Under the pieces are notes generated by a model, which worked only from the letters and a program-made list of their open reading frames with translations, searched no databases and had not been told where the DNA came from. A stretch of 6,682 bases of DNA from Saliniplasma sp046497075 (GTDB lineage Archaea > Thermoplasmatota > Thermoplasmata > Halarchaeoplasmatales > Halarchaeoplasmataceae), in the NCBI GenBank assembly GCA_046497075.1, contig JAWOGF010000082.1, forward strand, positions 1 through 6,682, in the 5' to 3' direction. Positions 1-6,485 of the stretch are shown here, one piece after another. How positions within the stretch are numbered: the stretch's first letter is position 1; every line of letters begins with the position of its first letter. A program made the position numbers and the translations under genes.

Positions 1-20
1 CCAGTAAGATGGTATGATTC

Positions 21-24
21 GGTG
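21..24 (+). promoter_or_regulatory. Candidate Shine-Dalgarno for the lipocalin-like gene
   Basis: GGTG lies six bases before ATG 31 and matches part of the usual anti-SD complement GGAGGTGA. If it is the ribosome binding site, the in-frame GTG at 22 inside it is not the start. The match is only four bases, so this is modest evidence. Confidence 0.35.
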
Positions 25-30
25 TTTAAA

Positions 31-1410
31 ATGGAAGCCATATTCAGTAAAAAGAAAAAAATTTTAGTCGTCGTTCTAAGCATTATTATCCTCGTGTCGA
101 TCGTCGCTCTGATGTACTCCTTACCGTCAGACAACGATGAGGATGATGGAGGAGTTGATGGGATGGATAGAACTGTGCAGTTCCCTGATGATGAAGGTAG
201 CCATGATGAACCTTTTGAGAGCTGGGAGGTGTCACTCTCGCTTAGTTCAGGAGAAGAGGATTACAGGGTTCTCCTGAGAGTTGTAAAATCTGATTCCCTA
301 GGAGGGGCTAGCATGGAATATATGTTGGTCGACGAAAATAATGTCACGGGTAAACGCTATTATACTCACAACACTACCGAGGGATCTTTATCCGCTGAAA
401 ACGATAAGATGGATATGAACTACTTGGACGATGATACAGATACCACCCTACTTTCTACAGGAGAATTCACATACGATATGGACTCGATCATGATGTCCAA
501 TATAGAATTGAACCTCGAACTCGAGGACACTAAAGAGCCAACATTGATGGGTGAAGATGGTAAACTTTATCACATCAAGATGGGGACCATATTCGGGTAC
601 TATCAACCCCACCTTGAAATAGAAGGGACCATAGAACTTCCCGATGGTAACAATAAGAGTGTTAGCGGTGAAGGATGGTTGGAACATCTATGGGGTGGAG
701 ATATAATGGGTTTAAACAGTGAAACATGGAAGATCAAGTTGGATAATTCCGTGGATATTTTCGTTTCAAAATTTTACGATCCGGAAGTAGATGAACAGTA
801 CCCTAATGATCTCTTTTTGAGCGCTGTAAACAAAATCGGACCTCAAGGTGACCTTACCGTTTACAATCTCTACGATGACGTGTCTATGAATAATACAGAT
901 TATAAGATAATACCTGCAGATACGACCAAAGAGAGGTGCTGGTCCTACGGTTGGAAGTTGGAAAGTGAGGATTTCGACCTGACCATAACACCCGCCCAAG
1001 ACAATCAACTACATTTATTCAACTGGTTAGGTTACTCTCAGGTTGAAGGGACATACAAGGGCAGTTATGTAGCGGGATATGCATTAACGGAACTCAATTA
1101 CCTATACCATAGTATACCACAATTCGTGGATGTATGGGATACATACTCTGAAGAGTCACCAGCGTCCGCTTTCAGTGTCTACACAAATATATCGTATATA
1201 CCACCTATCGAAATCGAAGATATCTACTTGAATTACAGGATGGACGGTGGTGAGTGGACTGAAAGAGAGATGGAAATCGATGATGAAAGTTGGACCGCAA
1301 CTATACCTGGACGTAACACTAACTCAGAACTGGAATATAAACTGGTGATGACTGACGAAGCGGGAAAAGTCGTAGAATCGGATATTTACAACTACCCCGG
1401 AGAAGTTTAG
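31..1410 (+). CDS. Membrane-anchored CrtC/AttH-type lipocalin-like protein with C-terminal Ig-like domain
   Basis: This 459-residue protein begins with a lysine cluster (7-10), then one hydrophobic segment (about 11-30). A very acidic linker (about 34-60) follows, so it is probably anchored in the membrane with the bulk outside the cell. There is no lipobox cysteine. The middle resembles the lipocalin-like family of hydroxyneurosporene synthase CrtC and AttH: GEGWLEHLWGG at 213-223 matches the family's W-x-D/E-H-x-W-G signature. GWKLE (307-311), then DLTITPA and an aromatic-rich GYALTELNYLY stretch (349-359), match the second lipocalin half. Residues from about 390 to the end look like a small beta-sandwich (Ig/FN3-like) domain, with alternating strands and a D-G-G-E-W turn. 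Five N-x-S/T sequons (Asn 104, 114, 208, 287, 386) fit surface glycosylation. I chose ATG 31 because GGTG at 21-24 is a well-spaced SD. An in-frame GTG at 22 is the alternative, and the frame stays open to the window edge. Family known; ligand or reaction unknown. Confidence 0.75.
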   Translation: MEAIFSKKKKILVVVLSIIILVSIVALMYSLPSDNDEDDGGVDGMDRTVQFPDDEGSHDEPFESWEVSLSLSSGEEDYRVLLRVVKSDSLGGASMEYMLVDENNVTGKRYYTHNTTEGSLSAENDKMDMNYLDDDTDTTLLSTGEFTYDMDSIMMSNIELNLELEDTKEPTLMGEDGKLYHIKMGTIFGYYQPHLEIEGTIELPDGNNKSVSGEGWLEHLWGGDIMGLNSETWKIKLDNSVDIFVSKFYDPEVDEQYPNDLFLSAVNKIGPQGDLTVYNLYDDVSMNNTDYKIIPADTTKERCWSYGWKLESEDFDLTITPAQDNQLHLFNWLGYSQVEGTYKGSYVAGYALTELNYLYHSIPQFVDVWDTYSEESPASAFSVYTNISYIPPIEIEDIYLNYRMDGGEWTEREMEIDDESWTATIPGRNTNSELEYKLVMTDEAGKVVESDIYNYPGEV

Positions 1411-1418
1411 CTAAATAA

Positions 1419-1454
1419 TTGGTTCCAGCTGTTTCAGCTGTCCCAGTTGGTTCC
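1419..1454. repeat. Direct repeat TTGGTTCC with two internal CAGCTG palindromes
   Basis: TTGGTTCC occurs at 1419-1426 and again at 1447-1454, 28 bp apart. Between them CAGCTG occurs at 1426-1431 and 1435-1440, so CAGCTG-TTT-CAGCTG can fold into a six-pair hairpin with a three-base loop. The second repeat copy also starts a weak TTGG/CCAA hairpin (1447-1460). The block ends directly before the TATA-like box of the DUF1611 gene, so it could be an operator. It follows the stop of the lipocalin-like gene, so the hairpin could instead belong to that gene's 3' end. It has no T-run typical of archaeal termination. Confidence 0.5.
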
Positions 1455-1458
1455 CACC

Positions 1459-1468
1459 AAAAATTTAT
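1459..1468 (+). promoter_or_regulatory. TATA-like promoter element for the DUF1611 gene (leaderless)
   Basis: AAAAATTTAT is centred about 30 bp before ATG 1494. An archaeal TATA box sits about 26-27 bp before the transcription start, so transcription would begin at or within a few bases of the start codon. The bases before the ATG (AATAACTCATCTT) hold no SD sequence, which agrees with a leaderless mRNA. The upstream BRE match is imperfect. Confidence 0.5.
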
Positions 1469-1493
1469 CTAGCATCTTTTAATAACTCATCTT

Positions 1494-2546
1494 ATGAAAC
1501 GTACTGTTATCCTTACCGATGGACATCTGGATAAAAACGCTGCTAAAACTTCTCACGGATTACTCCGGTACTCTAAGAAATATGATATTATCGGAGTGAT
1601 AGATAGCAAATTCTCAGATGAATATACAGACGAGATCATACCACATAGTAAACACATACCGATATATGATTCTATAAACTCTTTTTTAGAAGAGGATAAT
1701 GCCGATAACCTGATCGTAGGTGTCGCTACCGTTGGGGGATACCTACCTGAAAATTTTAAAGAACACATCAAAGCGGCTATGCAACATGGGATGGATATAA
1801 TATCTGGACTTCATTATTACTTAGGAGAGCAGGAAGAATTTAGGTCCTTAGCTGATGAGTACGGGGTAAACATAAAAGATATCAGAAAGTCTCCACCACT
1901 CGAAGAATTACACTATTTTCAGAATCGGAAGAGAAACATGGACACAATAACTATTCCTTTCCTGGGCACAGACAGTTCCGTAGGGAAAAGAACATCTCTG
2001 ATATCGGTCTATGAAACTCTCAAGTCTATGAAAGTATCAGTTGCCTGGATCGCTACAGGTCAGACCGGGTTGCTCCAAGGTGCTGATTTCGGACTACCTC
2101 TAGATTCGATCACTGGAGATTACATGGTCGGGGAGCTAGAGTATAAGATATGGCAGGCCTGGAAAGAGTCAGAACCTGATGTTATTTTGGTCGAAGGGCA
2201 GGGCAGTATCTCACATCCAGCATACGTTTGCGGGTCTAGAGCGGTTCTAGCTGCGAGTCAGCCGGATGGTGTGGTGCTTCAACACTCACCTAAAAGAGAG
2301 TACAGGCATTACAGAGAAGACGATATAAAATGGCCCATGCCTTCAGTGGAACATGAGAGAGAATTGATTAAATTATATTCTGGAGCTGATGTGATAGCAC
2401 TGGGTATCAATCCAGAGTTCATGGATAGGGAGGAAAAAAAGAAAATGATCGAACAGTATGAGCGGGAACAAAATCTGCCAACCACCGATGCGTTAGAAGA
2501 ACCTGAGAAGATAACCGATGCGATTATAGAACTTTTGAGGTCTTAA
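1494..2546 (+). CDS. DUF1611 P-loop protein, DgcN-like (candidate D-glutamate N-acetyltransferase)
   Basis: This 350-residue protein has the usual DUF1611 length and two-part build. An N-terminal Rossmann-like domain (about 1-145) starts with a beta strand, and a C-terminal P-loop NTPase-like domain follows. Family marks are GTDSSVGKRT at 158-167 (family form close to GTDxxVGKxT), ATGQTG at 187-192, the D-S-I-x-G-D-Y-x-V-G-E-L-E stretch at 204-216, and EGQGSISHPAY at 234-244. As I recall, a member called DgcN in marine bacteria and halophilic archaea N-acetylates D-glutamate. It works with DgcA, an enolase-superfamily racemase of N-acetylglutamate. A DgcA candidate lies about 1 kb away on the other strand (3481-4572), which supports that reading but does not prove the substrate. 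The start is well supported: a TATA-like box lies about 30 bp upstream and there is no SD, so the mRNA is probably leaderless. Its TAA overlaps the stop codon of the convergent GHMP gene. Family assignment is strong; exact reaction is moderate. Confidence 0.88.
   Translation: MKRTVILTDGHLDKNAAKTSHGLLRYSKKYDIIGVIDSKFSDEYTDEIIPHSKHIPIYDSINSFLEEDNADNLIVGVATVGGYLPENFKEHIKAAMQHGMDIISGLHYYLGEQEEFRSLADEYGVNIKDIRKSPPLEELHYFQNRKRNMDTITIPFLGTDSSVGKRTSLISVYETLKSMKVSVAWIATGQTGLLQGADFGLPLDSITGDYMVGELEYKIWQAWKESEPDVILVEGQGSISHPAYVCGSRAVLAASQPDGVVLQHSPKREYRHYREDDIKWPMPSVEHERELIKLYSGADVIALGINPEFMDREEKKKMIEQYEREQNLPTTDALEEPEKITDAIIELLRS
2434..2445 (-). terminator. Oligo-T tract on the minus strand, candidate terminator of the purH-GHMP operon
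   Basis: The plus strand reads seven A, one G, four A, so the minus-strand transcript has a near-continuous T tract about 100 bases past the GHMP stop. It is the mirror of the tract at 2613-2620 and lies in the E-E-K-K-K codons of DUF1611. No other terminator for the operon was seen in the window. Confidence 0.3.
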
Positions 2547-3484
2547 CCTGAGCGATATATCTTGACACCCTGGTTTTCCGGTTCAGCTGCCCTAACACTA
2601 GCTTTCTTCCGGTTTTTTTTCAACCACTTTTTCATCTTCATTTCTACTCTCTTTGCTTTATCCTCGGTAGTGAGACCGTATATTGTAGGGCCCCAAGAAC
2701 TCTGCCCGACACCATACGTATGTTTCTTTAATTCTTTTATTATATCTCCAACAGCGGGGTGATAAATTCCTTTCTGGTACTCCGAAAATGACGTACCTAC
2801 AGCTTTCTGGATCTCTGACATATGATAACCGAAATCTTCGATATCTTCTTTTTTCAATGCCGGTAATATCCCCATGACGATATGATGACTGATGATCCTC
2901 GGGAATCTTTTATCAACTTTCAACTCCTCCATTATCGGCTGTTCTTCTTCCTCGTCGAACCCTTCCCATCGTTTTGCACAGATTATAATGAACCGCCAAT
3001 CCTTAGGGATTTTTTCCCTGAATAGTAAAGGGGGCATTTCAATAGGAGCACTCTTTCCCCCCTCTAAAATAAAGCCTCCATGTTTAAAACCGTAAGTCCC
3101 TATAGCGGAGAACTTAGCCCGGTCGACTATATCAGCGAGTTTGATCGGGTCCAAATCATACCCGGAAAGTTTAGCCATAGCCAATCCCGTACCCAAACTC
3201 AACTGAGTTGTGGAACCTAAACCGACGTGTCTCGGGATATCTTCTTCAACCTTTACATTAAATCCATTTTTGATCTGTAGAGCTCCTTTAAGTTGATTGT
3301 AAACTTTCTGAACCTCCATCACATTCCTCTTATTAGCTTTGATATTCAAACCCTTCTCTTTTTTTCCAACTTCGATGGTGAAACCATCCTTGATCGTGAG
3401 ACCCAACGCGCCATAGGACCTGATAAATTCTCGGCTGAGATCGATTATCCCCATATGAAGCCGGGAAGGGGTCTTTATTATCAT
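2543..3484 (-). CDS. Beta-RFAP synthase family GHMP protein
   Basis: This 313-residue protein has the start typical of beta-ribofuranosylaminobenzene 5'-phosphate synthases: TPSRLHMGIIDL at 5-16, then a G-A-L-G-L motif near 25-29. The GHMP phosphate-binding motif follows as HVGLGSTTQLSL (86-97). The C-terminal GHMP motif is GVGQSSWGPTIYG (258-270). The known family enzyme joins PRPP to 4-aminobenzoate or 4-hydroxybenzoate, releasing CO2 and pyrophosphate, as the first committed step of methanopterin synthesis. It looks divergent: the stretch I remember as G-R-G-x-x-S-G-I-G in methanogen enzymes is D-R-A-K-F-S-A-I-G here (121-129), and the region after the G-G-F-I-L-E-G-G motif (136-143) seems shortened. 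It ends in a lysine/arginine-rich tail. Its ATG overlaps the epimerase stop by four bases (ATGA), so translation is probably coupled. It may be a true MptG or a related enzyme serving the epimerase pathway. Confidence 0.8.
   Translation of the reverse strand: MIIKTPSRLHMGIIDLSREFIRSYGALGLTIKDGFTIEVGKKEKGLNIKANKRNVMEVQKVYNQLKGALQIKNGFNVKVEEDIPRHVGLGSTTQLSLGTGLAMAKLSGYDLDPIKLADIVDRAKFSAIGTYGFKHGGFILEGGKSAPIEMPPLLFREKIPKDWRFIIICAKRWEGFDEEEEQPIMEELKVDKRFPRIISHHIVMGILPALKKEDIEDFGYHMSEIQKAVGTSFSEYQKGIYHPAVGDIIKELKKHTYGVGQSSWGPTIYGLTTEDKAKRVEMKMKKWLKKNRKKASVRAAEPENQGVKIYRSG
2613..2620 (+). terminator. Oligo-T tract, candidate terminator for the DUF1611 transcript
   Basis: Eight T residues on the plus strand lie about 67 bases after the DUF1611 stop, followed by more T-rich sequence to about 2650. 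Archaeal RNA polymerase commonly terminates at oligo-T without a hairpin. The tract lies inside the 3' end of the GHMP gene, where the opposite strand encodes lysine-rich codons, so it could simply be a coding by-product. Confidence 0.35.
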
Positions 3485-4572
3485 TCCGCATCAAGCTCCA
3501 TTCGGAATTTATCAACCTTATCATCTAAAATTTCTATTCCCAAACCAGGTTGGTCCATCGTCACTAATCTTCCATCTTTGAAATCGAATCCTGAGGTTAC
3601 ATTCTCAGAAAGCATAAAATGACTGTCTAGATCCGCATATCTGATATTACCGCTTGTCATATGAAGATGTGCTGCAGCTGCAAGCGATGGAACTACTTCT
3701 CCCATACAACCAACCATGGCGTTGACACCGTAATCTTCCAGAACCTCTACGATCTTTCGACCACCAGTGATCCCGCTACATTTCATGAGCTTGATATTGA
3801 TCAGGTCTGCCATCTCTCGGTAACATATCCTTTCTGCGTCCTCATGATCTTTGACACTTTCATCGGCCATTATGGGGATGTTAGAACGGGATGTTACCTC
3901 TCTCATTCCATCCTCATCACCTACCATTATTGGCTGCTCTATAAATTCTATATCGAGATTGTTCAATTTCTGACATAATGTGAAGGATTCCTGTACAGTA
4001 TAACCCTGATTGGCATCAACCCACATATCGAGTGTAGGGCTTACTTCATCTCTAATAGATTTTAATCTTCTAATATCTTCAAAAAGATCTAATCCGATTT
4101 TTACCTTGAAAGCCTTGAATCCTCTATTCATGAACTCGTTAGCGTGCTCAACCGTTTCGCTCCTTGACATTATCCCTATAGTTCTATCGGTTACGATACC
4201 TTTTTCTCTTCCTCCGAAGAGTTCGAAAACCCTTTTACCTTCTATTTTCGCTTTCAGATCGTAGAGGGCTATATCTACACCTGCAAGAGCTGCTCTGTCG
4301 TTCGGCAGCCTCTCTCTCTGCCGATTCCAGAACTCTTTGATATCGATATCTTTACCTTCGATATCCTTCTTCATAGCGTGTAATGCTTTCAAAATCGATT
4401 CAGTAGTTTCCTCTGTAACACTGTTAGGGGAAGCGTTACCCCAACCGACTTTACCTTCTCCATGAACTTTCACCATCACGTTCTCTGCGGTGAGTTCCGA
4501 TCCGGTGGCTATTTTAAAAACCTGGCTCCTATCTATGGCTATTGGGATATATTCCAATTTTTCAATTTTCAT
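3481..4572 (-). CDS. Enolase-superfamily dipeptide epimerase-like enzyme (DgcA-like candidate)
   Basis: This 363-residue protein is a full-length member of the muconate-lactonizing subgroup, with an N-terminal capping domain and a C-terminal barrel. The catalytic set is complete: K-V-K at 156-158, metal ligands Asp186 (in VDAN), Glu212 (in IEQP) and Asp237 (in ADES), and Lys261 in INIKLMK. Lys158 and Lys261 should be the two acid/base lysines for 1,1-proton transfer. After GCMGE (288-292) comes the D-L-D motif at 314-316, the DxD mark of dipeptide epimerases that holds the substrate amino group. Gly24 stands where, from memory of the sequence, the B. subtilis Ala-D/L-Glu epimerase has Arg24, so glutamate specificity is not assured. 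Substrate options are an unusual dipeptide or an N-acyl amino acid such as N-acetylglutamate, the last favoured by the nearby DUF1611 gene. It overlaps nth by 11 bases and has a strong SD (4581-4586). Family certain, substrate open. Confidence 0.87.
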   Translation of the reverse strand: MKIEKLEYIPIAIDRSQVFKIATGSELTAENVMVKVHGEGKVGWGNASPNSVTEETTESILKALHAMKKDIEGKDIDIKEFWNRQRERLPNDRAALAGVDIALYDLKAKIEGKRVFELFGGREKGIVTDRTIGIMSRSETVEHANEFMNRGFKAFKVKIGLDLFEDIRRLKSIRDEVSPTLDMWVDANQGYTVQESFTLCQKLNNLDIEFIEQPIMVGDEDGMREVTSRSNIPIMADESVKDHEDAERICYREMADLINIKLMKCSGITGGRKIVEVLEDYGVNAMVGCMGEVVPSLAAAAHLHMTSGNIRYADLDSHFMLSENVTSGFDFKDGRLVTMDQPGLGIEILDDKVDKFRMELDAE

Positions 4573-5230
4573 TTAAATAGACCTCCTTAAAATATTCACA
4601 CATGTCCGTTAAGGGACACATCTGACATTTGGGTCTTCTAGGTTTACAAATATTTTTTCCAAATTCTACCATCAATCTATTGATTTCGATCCAATACTTC
4701 TTCGGTATCTTTTTTTGAAGAACTCTTTCGGTTTCATCTGGATCTTTAGTATCAGCTATACCAAGTCTGTTACTGATCCGATGTACATGGGTATCCACAG
4801 GTACTGCCGGCTCTGCGAACCCGTAAACCAAGACACAGTTCCCTGTTTTCCTACCTACGCCCGGCATGTCGAGTAATTTGTCTAAGTCTTCAGGAACCTC
4901 ATCATCGTACTCCTCGTGAATTATCCTAGCGACCTCTTTCACCCGTTCAGCTTTAACATTGTAAAAACCTGCAGGTTTGATCAATTCCTTGACCTTGTCC
5001 ACATCTGCATCAGCTAACTGTTGTGGAGTACCATATTTATCAAATAGTGCCTTTGATGCTTTATGTGTGTTCACATCCTTCGTTCTTTGTGATAATATCG
5101 TGGATATCAATACTTCAAAAGGTGACCTACTGGGAGTTTCCTGGGAATCGGGATCCTTACCAGGGAACGCACCGATCTGGAATTCCTGTTTAAGCCGTTT
5201 TACCATTTCACCATAATTTACCTTTTCCAT
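4562..5230 (-). CDS. nth: Endonuclease III (DNA glycosylase/AP lyase)
   Basis: This 222-residue protein, about the length of E. coli Nth, removes oxidised pyrimidines and cuts the abasic site during base excision repair. The helix-hairpin-helix reads LDMPGVGRKTGN (120-131) and contains the catalytic Lys128. The catalytic aspartate is Asp146 in VPVDTHVHRISNR. A C-terminal 4Fe-4S loop has Cys195, 202, 205 and 211 with the standard C-x6-C-x2-C-x5-C spacing. Lys128 distinguishes it from MutY, which lacks that lysine. The N-terminal SPFEVLISTILSQRTKD segment (36-52) is the usual substrate-binding helix region. The start at 5230 overlaps the folC end by 23 bases. A GTGA six bases upstream supports it, while the next Met (residue 9) has a GGTGA too close to serve. 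The neighbours are metabolic, so the position probably reflects operon packing rather than shared function. Confidence 0.95.
   Translation of the reverse strand: MEKVNYGEMVKRLKQEFQIGAFPGKDPDSQETPSRSPFEVLISTILSQRTKDVNTHKASKALFDKYGTPQQLADADVDKVKELIKPAGFYNVKAERVKEVARIIHEEYDDEVPEDLDKLLDMPGVGRKTGNCVLVYGFAEPAVPVDTHVHRISNRLGIADTKDPDETERVLQKKIPKKYWIEINRLMVEFGKNICKPRRPKCQMCPLTDMCEYFKEVYLNEN
4581..4586 (-). promoter_or_regulatory. Strong Shine-Dalgarno GGAGGT for the epimerase, inside nth
   Basis: On the minus strand GGAGGT lies eight bases before the ATG at 4572. It is the best SD match in the window and fixes the epimerase start. The same bases encode Lys-Glu-Val near the C-terminus of endonuclease III, so the signal is embedded in the upstream gene. 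Confidence 0.7.
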
Positions 5231-6485
5231 CCTTTCTCACGTCCCCTAATAGATATATGGAACCGGTTACTAAGATCAGATCCCCTTCTTTCCATTCCTG
5301 AAAAGCAGCCTCTAAAGCATGGATGCCCTTTTCAAATGCCTTCGCCGTACAATGATCTGAAAATTCTTCGGATAATATACTGCTATCCATCCGTCTCTTA
5401 CTGTCGGGTTCCCCTACAAAGGCCATATCACATTCCGGACCTATGATATCCACCATACTTTCGTAATCCTTATCTTCCAAAACACCTATCACCAATAATA
5501 ATCTTTCGTAATCTATCTCCTTTAAACCATTTATCAAAGCCTGCATGCCCAATAGGTTATGAGCAGAATCCATGATTATCCACGGCCTTTCGCTAACAGT
5601 ATCCATCCTCCCTGGGAGTGTAGTTCTTCTGATACCCTCTACGATGTCGTCTTTAGATATCTTAAAACCTTTATATCTGAGTCCTTCAACCAATGTTATA
5701 GCGGTGAGAGCGTTCTCGGCCTGCCAAACAGTTAACCCGGGAACGGGTACCTCACCATATTCAGGAAGTACTAATCTAAGGGGATTCCATTCTAGATCAT
5801 ATTCTCTTTCAAGAGCATATGTGTAATCAGCTCCTTTTTCCCGACAGATATCCTTAAAATACTCCCTCAATGATTCATCCTTCTCTTCGGTAACGAAGTG
5901 GTTTCCCTCTTTGATAACACCTGCTTTCTCACCAGCGATCTTCCGTTTAGTATCCCCTAAATACTTAGAATGGTCCATACCGATCGTTGTAACCACAGAA
6001 GCACAGTTATCCACCACGTTAGTTGCATCCAATCGTCCTCCCATCCCGACTTCTAGCACTGCCATATCAATATCTTGTTTAGAAAAATGAAGGAATGCAA
6101 GGGTTGTCAGTACTTCGAAGAAAGATGGCCTCTTCTCTACGTCATCCTTTTCGATTTTCTTGACCACTGGATCAACAATATCGATGAGTTCCCACAACTC
6201 ATCTCGGGTGATGTTATCACCGTTCACACTGATCCTCTCCTCGAAATAAGTTTGATGAGGTGATATGTACAATCCGGTTTTGTAACCCGCTTCCTTCAGT
6301 ATATTGGATATGATACTGCACACGGACCCTTTACCGTTGGTCCCTGCGACTAAAATGGATTTAAAATCTTTGTGTGGGTCGTCAAAATTGGCCAAGAAAT
6401 CTCTGATCTTATCAAGACCTAATTTAACACCCATCCTCTGCAGGGAGTACATATACTCTTCCGGTGAATCAAAATCCTTTCTCAA
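5208..6485 (-). CDS. folC: Folylpolyglutamate synthase / dihydrofolate synthase
   Basis: This 425-residue Mur-ligase-family enzyme uses ATP to add glutamate to dihydropteroate or reduced folates. Motifs in order are YMYSLQRMGVKLGLDKI near the N-terminus, the P-loop GTNGKGS (48-54), SPH (75-77), FFEVLT (122-127), LEVGMGGRLDATN (144-156), MDHSKYLG with His172, and GEKAGVIK with Lys187, the usual carbamylated lysine. Then come PGRMD (291-295), DSAHN (306-310; usually DGAHN), GVLEDKD (334-340) and TGSIYLLGDVR (407-417). The start is TTG at 6485. The encoded N-terminus aligns with the family from its first residue, and GGGTG lies eight bases upstream. The TTG shares TTGA with the purH stop. Pairing with PurH, which consumes 10-formyl-tetrahydrofolate, suggests a true folate enzyme. 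MurC-F is unlikely given the FolC-specific N-terminal motif. I cannot tell whether it has one or both FolC activities. Confidence 0.93.
   Translation of the reverse strand: MRKDFDSPEEYMYSLQRMGVKLGLDKIRDFLANFDDPHKDFKSILVAGTNGKGSVCSIISNILKEAGYKTGLYISPHQTYFEERISVNGDNITRDELWELIDIVDPVVKKIEKDDVEKRPSFFEVLTTLAFLHFSKQDIDMAVLEVGMGGRLDATNVVDNCASVVTTIGMDHSKYLGDTKRKIAGEKAGVIKEGNHFVTEEKDESLREYFKDICREKGADYTYALEREYDLEWNPLRLVLPEYGEVPVPGLTVWQAENALTAITLVEGLRYKGFKISKDDIVEGIRRTTLPGRMDTVSERPWIIMDSAHNLLGMQALINGLKEIDYERLLLVIGVLEDKDYESMVDIIGPECDMAFVGEPDSKRRMDSSILSEEFSDHCTAKAFEKGIHALEAAFQEWKEGDLILVTGSIYLLGDVRKDGKGKLW

Noticed and set aside
448..1008. Two minus-strand open frames of about 80 codons inside the lipocalin-like gene
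   Set aside because: They are antisense to conserved lipocalin motifs and have no homology signal I can see.
1426..1440. CAGCTG-TTT-CAGCTG as a bacterial-type intrinsic terminator
   Set aside because: The stem is only six pairs, the loop is tight, and no T-run follows; a DNA-binding site is at least as likely.
3293..3622. Plus-strand open frame of 109 codons across the GHMP/epimerase junction
   Set aside because: It is antisense to both genes and its peptide has no recognisable motif, so it is a shadow frame.
3661..3978. Plus-strand open frame of 105 codons
   Set aside because: It is antisense to the conserved barrel of the epimerase, with no recognisable domain or ribosome site.
4562..5230. 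Assignment of the glycosylase as MutY
   Set aside because: The catalytic lysine of the endonuclease III hairpin (Lys128) is present and the protein lacks the long MutY C-terminal domain.
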